Positions 26,601 through 33,444 of a stretch of 57,862 bases of DNA are shown piece after piece. Source of the DNA: an uncultured Alphaproteobacteria bacterium (GTDB lineage Bacteria > Pseudomonadota > Alphaproteobacteria > RF32 > CAG-239); assembly GCA_944391345.1 (NCBI GenBank), contig CALXTE010000011.1, forward strand, positions 1 through 57,862, read 5' to 3'. Under the pieces are notes generated by a model. The model did not search any database, was not told where the DNA came from, and was given only the letters and a program-made list of their open reading frames with translations. Within the stretch, counting starts at the first letter, position 1. Each line of letters begins with the position of its first letter. The position numbers were made by a program, and so were the translations under genes.

Positions 26601-27879
26601 TGTGGAGCAGTTCAAAGCTATTCAAACTCAAACACGCATTACTTATGTTGATGCAGGGGCTGGAACTGGTAAAACGACTACTCTTATAGAGAGAGTTGTC
26701 AAATGTATTGAATTAGGGGTGAAACCATGGAATATCATTGTGTTAGCTTTTAATAACAAAATTGTTGAAGAACTGAAAAAAAAGTTTACTGAAAAAGTTG
26801 GAATTAAAAGAGCAGAAAAGATTAATATTTACACAATCCACGGTTATGCTCGTAAAGTGCTAGCGAATAATGTTGTTATAAAAACAGAATTGTTTAATGA
26901 AGATGTTTTTGAAAAGTTTGTTAGAAATAGTTGGAGTAACTTTAAGAAGGTAAATAAAATAAAAAGTAAAAACCCTAAGAATGCAAAGGATGAAATCTCT
27001 TTGGTCATTAATATGGTTTCTAAATGTCGAGAAAACAATAGCGGCATAAAAAATTATGACGAAAGGTATAAATCATTTTATGATGCATTTAAAAATGAGC
27101 TCAAAAAAAGTGGGGCTTATGATTTTGCAAGGATTGTAAAAGTGGCTACAAAATATATTCCACAAAGTAATATACCTCAATATATATTTGTTGATGAGTT
27201 TCAAGATACTTCCGAAACAAGATTTAATTTTATTAAAGCTTTAGTTGGAAACAATAATTACCTTTTTGCTGTAGGTGATGAATATCAACAGATTTTGGAA
27301 TGGTCTGGAGTTAAAAATGTTAATGTGTCGAGACTGAAACGTCATTATAAGCAAGAACTTTCAATTTATAAGCTTACATATAGTTACCGGTTAACTCCTC
27401 AACTGGCAGACATATCAAATAGGTTATTGTCTTTCATATCTGACAGAAAAACAACTAGGAAGCTACGAGGGTGTAACAATTCCAAATTTACTTTTGATAT
27501 AAAAAAGTTTAATTCTCAAAAGAACAAAACAGAGTGGTGTGTCGGCTACATTAATGAGTTAGTAAAAAAAGGTGTTAATCCTAAAAATATTGGGGTGTTA
27601 TACAGAAATTCAAATGTTATTGACCAAGAAGTTATTAATACTAAAGCACATTGTTCAACAATCCATAAAGCCAAAGGTCTTGAATTTGATTATGTTATAC
27701 TGTTAGGCTTAGAAGATGGTGTATTTCCTAGTAAAAATAGCAATATTGAAGAAGAACGTAGAGTCCTTTATGTAGCTATAACTAGAGCGAAAAAATATTT
27801 AGCTATAACTTCCTTAAATGACTGCTATCGGAATGGTATCTATGTTAAAGGCTCCAGTTTTTTGAAATATCTTATCTGA
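26587..27879 (+). CDS. Compact UvrD/Rep-like SF1 helicase
   Basis: A 430-residue 3'-5' helicase, much smaller than UvrD (about 720-790), so its 1B/2B insertions are reduced. Motifs: Walker A AGAGTGKTTT (about 18-27), LAFNNKIVEEL, IFVDEFQDTSE, GDEYQQILEWSG, TYSYR, TIHKAKGLEFDYV and VAITRAKKYLAI. Rolling-circle replicons need such a helicase and usually borrow the host enzyme. Encoding one overlapping rep suggests that the element drives its own unwinding. It is closed by a terminator at 27899. Confidence 0.92.
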   Translation: MVKLNVEQFKAIQTQTRITYVDAGAGTGKTTTLIERVVKCIELGVKPWNIIVLAFNNKIVEELKKKFTEKVGIKRAEKINIYTIHGYARKVLANNVVIKTELFNEDVFEKFVRNSWSNFKKVNKIKSKNPKNAKDEISLVINMVSKCRENNSGIKNYDERYKSFYDAFKNELKKSGAYDFARIVKVATKYIPQSNIPQYIFVDEFQDTSETRFNFIKALVGNNNYLFAVGDEYQQILEWSGVKNVNVSRLKRHYKQELSIYKLTYSYRLTPQLADISNRLLSFISDRKTTRKLRGCNNSKFTFDIKKFNSQKNKTEWCVGYINELVKKGVNPKNIGVLYRNSNVIDQEVINTKAHCSTIHKAKGLEFDYVILLGLEDGVFPSKNSNIEEERRVLYVAITRAKKYLAITSLNDCYRNGIYVKGSSFLKYLI

Positions 27880-27898
27880 CAGTGTATAAAGACCTTCT

Positions 27899-27937
27899 AT
27901 CGGTATGTGGTTTATTTATCACATACCGATTTTTTTT
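27899..27937 (+). terminator. Terminator of the rep-helicase unit
   Basis: ATCGGTATGTG and CACATACCGAT form an 11-bp stem with a 10-base loop, followed by seven T residues. Confidence 0.88.
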
Positions 27938-28490
27938 ATGACTTTAAGACTTGATACAACAAACATCGGCTGATTTTGTATTCTTGGGCGAGAGCTGTTG
28001 CATTCGTATTCCTATCAGCCATTTTAATTTTGATTTCATTTATTTGTTCTTTCGATAATTTCTTCTTTCTTTCCTTTGAATAAGCTCCGCGTTGTTTTGC
28101 ACATCGAATTCCTTCTCTTTGGATTTCTAACAAGTTTTCTCTATAAAATTGATTTATAGCTCCGAGCATTGATAACATTAAGTTTTGAAAAGGATCATTC
28201 CTATCGGGAGTGAATGTTAAATGTTCTTTTTCAAAACTAATTGTAGCTCCTTTTGACGTAATCTCTTTAACCAGATTAATCAAATCAGTTAATGAACGAC
28301 TTAACCGATCCATTGATAAACAAGAAATTTTATCTCCTTCACGTAAATTTGATAACATAGCTTGCAGTTGTTCTCTGTTAACATTTTTACCAGATTGTTT
28401 ATCACAGTATAATCTGTCGCATTCGACTTCTTGTATTTGTCGGTCAAGGTTTTGGTCTGTTGTAGAAACTCTTGCATAATGAAATAACAT
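27936..28490 (-). CDS. Resolvase/invertase-family serine recombinase
   Basis: The 184-residue protein has a catalytic domain with YARVSTTDQNLDRQ (Ser9), the conserved LSMDRLSR and a long dimerisation helix near 100-130. A C-terminal helix-turn-helix (about 150-184) includes LAQEYKISRCLLYQ. Small recombinases of this type resolve multimers or invert segments. In a replicating element it probably resolves dimers. AAGGAG precedes the start. Its res or inversion site is not evident, though the 125 bases upstream are free of genes. Confidence 0.92.
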   Translation of the reverse strand: MLFHYARVSTTDQNLDRQIQEVECDRLYCDKQSGKNVNREQLQAMLSNLREGDKISCLSMDRLSRSLTDLINLVKEITSKGATISFEKEHLTFTPDRNDPFQNLMLSMLGAINQFYRENLLEIQREGIRCAKQRGAYSKERKKKLSKEQINEIKIKMADRNTNATALAQEYKISRCLLYQVLKS

Positions 28491-28614
28491 TTTATCTCCT
28501 TAATTGTTTATTTAACATTTAGTTGTCGCTATACATTTGTAAAATTGCTGCAAAAGATATTTTAATTACACACTTTGGGAGCCAATTTTACTGTTTAGAT
28601 AAGTTATACTTTAA

Positions 28615-29142
28615 TTATACAGCCTCCAGAGAGAGGAAATATACCTGTCTAAGACATATTTGATACTTCCTGCAGTTGGTTGTATCTATGTTCTTGAGTA
28701 GGATATCCTCTAAGTCGGAGCTGTCATAAAATTTTATTTTGTCTTTGGTTATTCGTTTAACAATCGTGTAATGGTCGATAAACTCACTCTTAACACGTAT
28801 TAAAGCCACTTTACCATTTATGGCTTGTTGCTTTATGTTTTCGGTCAACTCAGCTAAATTGAGTTTCATATTCCAATATGGTCGTGCATAAATCAATTTT
28901 TGATACAAATATTGCTCCAGCCATTCATTTGCATAATGAAAAATCATCTCAAGTCGTTTATGACTGGCTCCGCAACTGTTTAATTCATACAAAGCCTCAA
29001 AATAGCTGACACCGTAAATTATATGGTCATAAAGCTCCTGCCATTCGTTATATTTGAGCTTTAAGCCAAGAGCCTGTAGCGCATTAAGTGTTGAGTAAAC
29101 CGAACAATACCTCGAAAAATATCCTTGGTTAAAAGCTTTCAT
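28615..29142 (-). CDS. Predicted papain-like cysteine protein
   Basis: The 175-residue protein has features of a papain-like fold: a Gln6 and Cys13 in a helix start (NQGYFSRYCSVYSTLNAL), His124 in DHYTIV and Asp140 in KFYDSSD, spaced like a Gln-Cys-His-Asp catalytic set. This resembles C39-type peptidase domains. The assignment comes from pattern reading only. It could be a protease, a transglutaminase-like enzyme or a toxin. Its start overlaps the DUF3768 stop as TGATG, so the two are translationally coupled. Confidence 0.6.
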   Translation of the reverse strand: MKAFNQGYFSRYCSVYSTLNALQALGLKLKYNEWQELYDHIIYGVSYFEALYELNSCGASHKRLEMIFHYANEWLEQYLYQKLIYARPYWNMKLNLAELTENIKQQAINGKVALIRVKSEFIDHYTIVKRITKDKIKFYDSSDLEDILLKNIDTTNCRKYQICLRQVYFLSLEAV

Positions 29143-29477
29143 CAGTACTCCTCAGCAAACATAATGGTTAAGACACGGTTGGTTTGTGTCTCATCATCGG
29201 GCTGTGGAGAATAAAACTCATAATTCAAATCATACATATCAATTTTCCAGAAGATTTGTTGTCCACGATATTCAAAACAGCCAAAGTCGTGTTCACCATA
29301 CGGATCGTTATCTTCCGTAAAATTATTAAAGGTTCTTACTTTTTGCATAATCTCTTGTTGTTGCATCAGTGGTAAAGCTGATACACCGCAAGTCAACAGC
29401 ACCTTACCACCTTCAAAAGTCTTACGAAACTTGTCGTTTTGAGCTGCAATTTTTTTCACATCAATCTTATTTTCCAT
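29142..29477 (-). CDS. DUF3768 family protein
   Basis: The 111 residues carry the family pattern: an N-terminal NDKFRKTF segment, then FTEDNDPYGEHDFGCF and QIFWKIDMYDL, and a short tail ending TIMFAEEY. The family is common in plasmids and integrated elements of alphaproteobacteria; its biochemical function is unknown. AAGGAGG precedes the start. It is the middle gene of a three-gene operon (29492, 29142, 28615) read from the structured leader at 29708-29941. Confidence 0.8.
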   Translation of the reverse strand: MENKIDVKKIAAQNDKFRKTFEGGKVLLTCGVSALPLMQQQEIMQKVRTFNNFTEDNDPYGEHDFGCFEYRGQQIFWKIDMYDLNYEFYSPQPDDETQTNRVLTIMFAEEY

Positions 29478-29491
29478 ATTGCACCTCCTTT

Positions 29492-29695
29492 TTACTCAAC
29501 ATCAAACCAAGCTATAGTTGTCGCTAATAAATGATTGTAGTCACCGGACATAGCTTCTTTCATGAATTGGTCGATTTCTTCTTGTGGGAGGTGTGCTCTT
29601 TCCATAGCTCTCTTACATAAGCCTAAAATCATAAATGCATTACCGTCTTGTCCCGAAAGTTGAACGGTAATTTCCGGATGTTTGATTTTTGTCAT
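29492..29695 (-). CDS. Small element protein
   Basis: A 67-residue protein with the pattern HPEITVQLSGQDGNAFMILG, then a helix with EEIDQFMKEA and a tail TTIAWFDVE. Related small proteins occur in phages and plasmids, with no known function that I can name. AAAGGAG lies just upstream and overlaps the stop codon of the leader ORF at 29708. It is the first gene of the DUF3768 operon. Confidence 0.7.
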   Translation of the reverse strand: MTKIKHPEITVQLSGQDGNAFMILGLCKRAMERAHLPQEEIDQFMKEAMSGDYNHLLATTIAWFDVE

Positions 29696-29707
29696 TGTTT
29701 TACTCCT

Positions 29708-29821
29708 TTAAAATAAAAAAAAGAGCCTCAACACAAGGTTGAAGCTCAAAACGTTACAATTTAGGTGGACGATATGCCCGATAACAAACTTATTTCTGAA
29801 TTTGTAGGTTATTGGTGACAT
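29708..29821 (-). CDS. Possible leader peptide, 37 codons
   Basis: An ATG at 29821 has AGGAGG five bases upstream, stronger than most sites here. The ORF runs through the leader terminator, and its TAA touches the AAGGAG of the next gene. The peptide starts MSPITYKFRNKF and ends in a hydrophobic LFFLF. Translation would melt the terminator and could couple to the next gene. It may instead be a by-product of a structured RNA. Confidence 0.4.
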   Translation of the reverse strand: MSPITYKFRNKFVIGHIVHLNCNVLSFNLVLRLFFLF

Positions 29822-29941
29822 ATCGTCCTCCTTTCACACCAAAACAAAACCTTATCCGCTCTGATGAAAAAGCGAACTATAGAGGTCTAAATTTTGGTGA
29901 TTTATATTTGAAGTTAAAACGAATCGACTCAACTTCAAATA
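29708..29941 (-). ncRNA. Structured leader RNA with terminator hairpin
   Basis: A TTGCAA-N17-TATAAT promoter places the transcript start near 29941. Four hairpins follow: a 13-bp stem (29903-29915 with 29931-29943), CACCAAAA/TTTTGGTG (29837-29844 with 29892-29899) enclosing a CGCT/AGCG hairpin, GGACGATATG/CATATCGTCC (29767-29776 with 29819-29828), and an intrinsic terminator (29723-29747) with an eight-U tail. The third stem buries the ribosome-binding site and ATG of a 37-codon ORF. The arrangement looks like an attenuator for the DUF3768 operon. It is inferred from base pairing seen by eye. Confidence 0.6.
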
Positions 29942-29947
29942 TAATAT

Positions 29948-29976
29948 ATTATAACATATTCTAACATAAATTGCAA
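29948..29976 (-). promoter_or_regulatory. Strong promoter of the leader RNA and DUF3768 operon
   Basis: On the minus strand TTGCAA and a perfect TATAAT are separated by 17 bases. Confidence 0.65.
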
Positions 29977-30062
29977 GTTTAAAATCAATAAAAATCAAGG
30001 AAAATCAATAAATTAAATAATAATTTTGACATATGAAACAAGTTTATTTTAGGAGCAAAAAA

Positions 30063-30233
30063 ATGAATGAATTAACGACAATTCGAAAAATATTGGAGCG
30101 TCTTACAAAATACATCACAAAAAAGAAGGGATACATCTGCCAATACTGTGGTCATAAGACTTTACAGCCATATGGGGGTAAATGCGCACAATCTAAATCC
30201 GGCCACCACCACTACATCGCTGCAGAACATTAG
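30063..30233 (+). CDS. Small zinc-finger-like protein
   Basis: The 56-residue product has a basic helix at its N-terminus (about 1-28), then CQYCG and, after 13 residues, a C and H-rich end (GKCAQSKSGHHHYI). The Cys-x2-Cys and later Cys/His set suggest one bound zinc. No family name can be given. The start at 30063 is chosen because AGGAG lies seven bases upstream; an earlier in-frame ATG at 30033 lacks a site. It is divergent from the leader RNA. Confidence 0.55.
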   Translation: MNELTTIRKILERLTKYITKKKGYICQYCGHKTLQPYGGKCAQSKSGHHHYIAAEH

Positions 30234-30292
30234 AGAGATGGCTTTAGGATTAAAATCTTATGGCTATTGACTTTTATAAAATATTATGCAAT

Positions 30293-30376
30293 TAAAAAAT
30301 AAAGCTCCGAATAAAAACATCGGAGCGATATTTTAAGCGTGTAAGGCATTAGGAACTAGCTAGTGCCTTATTTTTC
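30293..30376. terminator. Back-to-back terminators of convergent genes
   Basis: GCTCCGA/TCGGAGC (30304-30310 with 30320-30326) is followed on the minus strand by a T run and ends the gene at 30368. AAGGCATTA/TAGTGCCTT (30343-30351 with 30361-30369, one wobble) is followed on the plus strand by TTTTT and ends the zinc-finger-like gene. Confidence 0.6.
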
Positions 30377-30541
30377 TTTACGGACACCTTTAAATGGTCC
30401 TTTATCCGACTTTTGGTTGATAAATCTGCCAGTATTGGTATCGCGCTTAACCCAACGGTCGTTTTGTGGATTGTGAACTTGAGAACGGTCTCTCACAGCT
30501 CCATTTCTATGTCCATCACCTGAGGGTGGATTGGTCGCCAT
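30368..30541 (-). CDS. Small conserved element protein
   Basis: A 57-residue, very polar and basic protein starting MATNPPSGDGHRNGAV, with NDRWVKRDTNTGRF and ending PFKGVRKEK. Similar short proteins are common in bacterial mobile elements, and I know of no assigned function. The ATG at 30541 has GGAGGTG upstream, which rules out the longer in-frame start at 30592. It lies downstream of the gene at 30582 and is probably in the same transcript. Confidence 0.7.
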   Translation of the reverse strand: MATNPPSGDGHRNGAVRDRSQVHNPQNDRWVKRDTNTGRFINQKSDKGPFKGVRKEK

Positions 30542-30581
30542 CTGTATCACCTCCTTCCTGCTTTTTGATTGTCCCAATATT

Positions 30582-30887
30582 TTAATCTTCAATATATGCT
30601 AATTGTCCACTAACTTCCGTGATAAGCAGCCTATTTATCACGCAAGATGAATACGCCGGCTTCGCTTTATTAAATGCAGCTATAAAAGCCGATTTTGCTT
30701 GCTCTCTTGAACCAGCATACCACAAAGTGGTGTTGGGAAGAGAATATCTGTGGCTATCATTGTTTATATAAACATAAATATGCAGAACCCCATTACTAGC
30801 ATCTGCGATATCTGCGGCTGATACTTGATTGTTAGACAGGTCATAAGTTATTAGAGTTTTTGGGCTTCCCCAAGAAAAATTTGCCAT
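30582..30887 (-). CDS. Hypothetical protein
   Basis: The 101-residue protein is mostly beta-like in its first half (LITYDLSNNQVS, LHIYVYINND), with a helix near 65-80 (REQAKSAFIAAFNKA) and a short C-terminal strand. It has no signal peptide, and I do not recognise the family. AGGAG precedes the ATG. It is the first gene of a two-gene minus-strand unit whose 5' leader would be antisense to the candidate small RNA at 31005. Confidence 0.6.
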   Translation of the reverse strand: MANFSWGSPKTLITYDLSNNQVSAADIADASNGVLHIYVYINNDSHRYSLPNTTLWYAGSREQAKSAFIAAFNKAKPAYSSCVINRLLITEVSGQLAYIED

Positions 30888-30970
30888 TTTCTTTTCTCCT
30901 ATAAATGGCGGTTAAACCGTACCAAGTTTCTGTTGAAAGAATATTTAAATACACCGTTCAACAAAAAAAC

Positions 30971-30998
30971 TTGACATTTTAAGAGGAAAATGTACAAT
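30971..30998 (+). promoter_or_regulatory. Near-consensus promoter of a candidate small RNA
   Basis: A perfect TTGACA and TACAAT lie 16 bases apart. The -10 sits in the left arm of a 12-bp inverted repeat (AAATGTACAATG at 30988-30999, CATTGTACATTT at 31020-31031), so a repressor site may overlap it. Confidence 0.65.
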
Positions 30999-31004
30999 GA
31001 CATT

Positions 31005-31075
31005 AGTAAGAGGAAATTACATTGTACATTTCCTTTCATTAAGCGAAGGTTGCTCCAACAGCCTTCGCTTTTTTT
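31005..31075 (+). ncRNA. Candidate small RNA, about 70 nt
   Basis: It lies between a near-consensus promoter and a clear terminator, with no convincing ORF. The RNA would fold as a GGAAAT/ATTTCC hairpin (31011-31032) and a terminator hairpin GCGAAGG/CCTTCGC (31043-31068) followed by seven U. It could be antisense to the leader of the minus-strand gene pair at 30887. Role unknown; copy-number or expression control of the element is a guess. Confidence 0.5.
31043..31075 (+). terminator. Terminator of the candidate small RNA
   Basis: GCGAAGG and CCTTCGC with inner TTG/CAA pairs and a CTC loop, followed by seven T residues. Confidence 0.8.
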
Positions 31076-31175
31076 GTTTAGCATAGGATTACAAAAAGGT
31101 CAAGCGTTATTTTACGTCATTTTATATTTTTTTTGTTCTGTTTAACAAAAATGTAAAACTCTTCTTTATAATTAT

Positions 31176-31538
31176 TTAAAGTCTTTCGCTTTCATATTGA
31201 GTCCTAGAAACATCTGATGAGGATTTCTCTTTTAAAGATGATATCTTGTACACGGCTTTGCGGCCTTTTACACTTTCAACAACTTTTTTTCTAATGAGTC
31301 TGTAAATAGCTTCTGTAACCTCTTGCCTTGTTTTGTCAGCTACTTTAAATCTTTGATACAAGGCTATTATAATTTCAGATAAATTAGCTATTCCTTCTAA
31401 ATCGTCCTTTAAAACGATGTAGACTTGCTCATCTAGTCCTCCAAGTGCAAATTCAGGTATTTGTTTTTTTACAGTATCAGGTAAATCATCTATATTTCCA
31501 AGACGAGTTCCCACTTTATTTAGTAAATCAGAAGTCAT
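31176..31538 (-). CDS. Hypothetical protein with a possible winged-helix C-terminus
   Basis: About 120 residues. The first half is acidic (NIDDLPDTVKKQIPEF), and the second (about 50-105) has helix patterns like a winged helix: LYQRFKVADKTRQEVTEAIYRLIRKKV with a basic wing-like KGRKAVYKI. It may be a DNA-binding regulator. ATG 31538 has GGAG six bases upstream and is preferred to the ATG at 31550. It is divergent from the restriction-modification locus across 260 bases of A/T-rich DNA, so it could regulate that locus; this is inferred from position. Confidence 0.55.
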   Translation of the reverse strand: MTSDLLNKVGTRLGNIDDLPDTVKKQIPEFALGGLDEQVYIVLKDDLEGIANLSEIIIALYQRFKVADKTRQEVTEAIYRLIRKKVVESVKGRKAVYKISSLKEKSSSDVSRTQYESERL

Positions 31539-31802
31539 AGCAATCTCCATATTTGAATGAATTTAAGATAATATATTTTTTTGTTTGCGTCAAGTTGTTT
31601 TTATGTTTTGTAGTTTTAATTGTAATTAATTTTGTAATACTTTTTGTAATTGTTTAATATATTTTTATTCTCGATTTATTTATGTTCGACAACAAAAAGT
31701 GGAAAAATCATTATTTCAAATTAATAAACTAATAAACTTTTTTATATAATCTCTAAGTGTAATAGTCATTCGAATTAATATAATCTATTATATAATAAAA
31801 AA

Positions 31803-32180
31803 ATGAACAAAGTAATACTGTCAATAAAACCTAAATTTGTAAAAAAGATATTCAAAAAAGAAAAAATTTTTGAATATAGGAAAGCTATATTTAAATCTTC
31901 TCAAATAGATACTGTTTTAATCTACGCTTCTAAACCAATAAAAAAGATAGTAGGAGAGTTTAAAATCGGTAATATTCTTTGTGATACCCCTCAAAACATA
32001 TGGAAACAGACCTTTCATTTAGGAGGAGTATCTCAAGAATTTTATAATGAATATTTCAAAAATAAAGATATAGCGTATGCGATAGAAATCACTGAACTTC
32101 AAATATATGATGAATTTATTGATCCTTACTTAATAAATCCTAATTTTGTAGCTCCACAGTCCTTTTGTTATGTAACATAA
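31803..32180 (+). CDS. ASCH (PUA-like) domain protein
   Basis: The 125-residue protein begins ILSIKPKFVKKIFKKEK and FEYRKAIFK, typical of the ASCH domain, with the later IVGEFKIGNIL and IAYAIEI strands. ASCH belongs to the PUA superfamily, whose members bind RNA or modified nucleic acid. Its stop codon touches the stop of the convergent methyltransferase gene, so it sits tightly inside the restriction-modification locus. It could read modified DNA, by analogy with EVE/YTH domains. No good ribosome-binding site is seen before the ATG. Confidence 0.75.
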   Translation: MNKVILSIKPKFVKKIFKKEKIFEYRKAIFKSSQIDTVLIYASKPIKKIVGEFKIGNILCDTPQNIWKQTFHLGGVSQEFYNEYFKNKDIAYAIEITELQIYDEFIDPYLINPNFVAPQSFCYVT

Positions 32181-33323
32181 TTATTTTTTTAACAGAAGTC
32201 TTATTAATTGCTGAGCTACGGCACGGACAACCGGAACAGCTACCGAATTTCCAAACTGTTTGTATGCTTGAGTGTCAGAAACAGGTATAATAAAATCTTC
32301 GGGAAAGCCTTGCAACCGTGCGCACTCCCTTGGGGTGAGCTTGCGAGGATTTTTATTGTCTTGTTCTATTAATATTTCACTACCATCTTTGTAGTATCTT
32401 GCGCTTATCGTATTTGTATATGGAGAATTTTCATTAAATAAAGAAAAGCCAAACCCATTACCTTTTGCTATATGTTCTTGTTTTCTTCGTAGATGACCTT
32501 GATATAGTTTATCGCTAATTGTATATTTTTCATCGACATCTTTTTCTAATATATCGCCTAATTTAGTTTTTTTATGAGTTGGTTTAGGATAGTTAAAAGA
32601 AAAAGGTAACTGAAAATGAAATATATCATTATTAAAACCAACGATATAAATTCGCTCTCTATTTTGTGGAACTCCAAAATCCGCAGCTCTTAAAACTTTG
32701 TAATCTACTGCATAATTCAAATCTTTCAGATGCTCTAATATCACTTTAAGTGTATTACCTTTATCGTGATTTTGAAGTTGTTTAACATTTTCTAGTAGAA
32801 AAGCCTTTGCTCTTTTAGTAGCTAGTATACGTTCTATATCAAAAAATAATGTCCCTCGCGTGTCTGCAAATCCTTTTTTTAATCCAGCTTGTGAAAAAGG
32901 TTGACATGGAAAACCAGCTAATAACACATCAAAATTAGGAATATTATGAGCATCTATTTTTGTAATATCACCAGAAGGAACTTCTCCAAAATTTACTCTA
33001 TAGGTTTTTTGTGCAAAATTATCCCATTCTGACGAAAACACACATTTTCCTCCTAATTCTTGAAAAGGAATTCTTATTCCTCCTATTCCTGCAAACAAAT
33101 CAATAAAGGTAAATGATGTTTTTTGATTATGATTTACAAATGGTGTCTTACTTGCAAATGTCATTATTGCATTATATTCAAGCTGAGAAGGAGTTGTTTC
33201 ATTTGCTTCCCATCTTCTGAGGGTTCTATCTCCATATTTTCCTAGACCAAGGGCATCTGCAAAATCTTTTTGAGTTAAGCCTAATGACAATCTTTTTTGT
33301 TTGATATCAGACGCGTATGACAT
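32181..33323 (-). CDS. DNA (cytosine-5) methyltransferase with N-terminal HTH
   Basis: The enzyme methylates cytosine C5 in its recognition site. The 380-residue protein starts with an XRE-type helix-turn-helix (about 5-55, GLTQKDFADALGLG), followed by FxGxG DLFAGIGG, catalytic GFPCQPFS, ENV (LLENVKQL), QNRERIY and the closing YKQFGNSVAVP. Methyltransferases with an N-terminal HTH, such as the M.SsoII and ScrFI A types, repress their own promoter and modify CCNGG or CCWGG sites. ATG 33323 has AAGGA 10 bases upstream; ATG 33332 is possible. It is divergent from the second methyltransferase, with 121 bases between them. Confidence 0.93.
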   Translation of the reverse strand: MSYASDIKQKRLSLGLTQKDFADALGLGKYGDRTLRRWEANETTPSQLEYNAIMTFASKTPFVNHNQKTSFTFIDLFAGIGGIRIPFQELGGKCVFSSEWDNFAQKTYRVNFGEVPSGDITKIDAHNIPNFDVLLAGFPCQPFSQAGLKKGFADTRGTLFFDIERILATKRAKAFLLENVKQLQNHDKGNTLKVILEHLKDLNYAVDYKVLRAADFGVPQNRERIYIVGFNNDIFHFQLPFSFNYPKPTHKKTKLGDILEKDVDEKYTISDKLYQGHLRRKQEHIAKGNGFGFSLFNENSPYTNTISARYYKDGSEILIEQDNKNPRKLTPRECARLQGFPEDFIIPVSDTQAYKQFGNSVAVPVVRAVAQQLIRLLLKK

Positions 33324-33444
33324 TTGTGACATTTCCTTACAAAATTGTCCTCTAATTAACACATTCTATTGTATAAGTCAAATAATGAATTTGATATTTC
33401 CACTCAGTAATGTTATCATACGTTGTTTTTTTAATGAGGGAAAA

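Noticed and set aside
29708-29941. Retron msr/msd RNA as an explanation for the structured leader
   Set aside because: No reverse transcriptase with a YADD-type motif lies in the element.
30899-31084. A 61-codon minus-strand ORF
   Set aside because: It is an open frame across the promoter, body and terminator of the candidate small RNA and has no ribosome-binding site.
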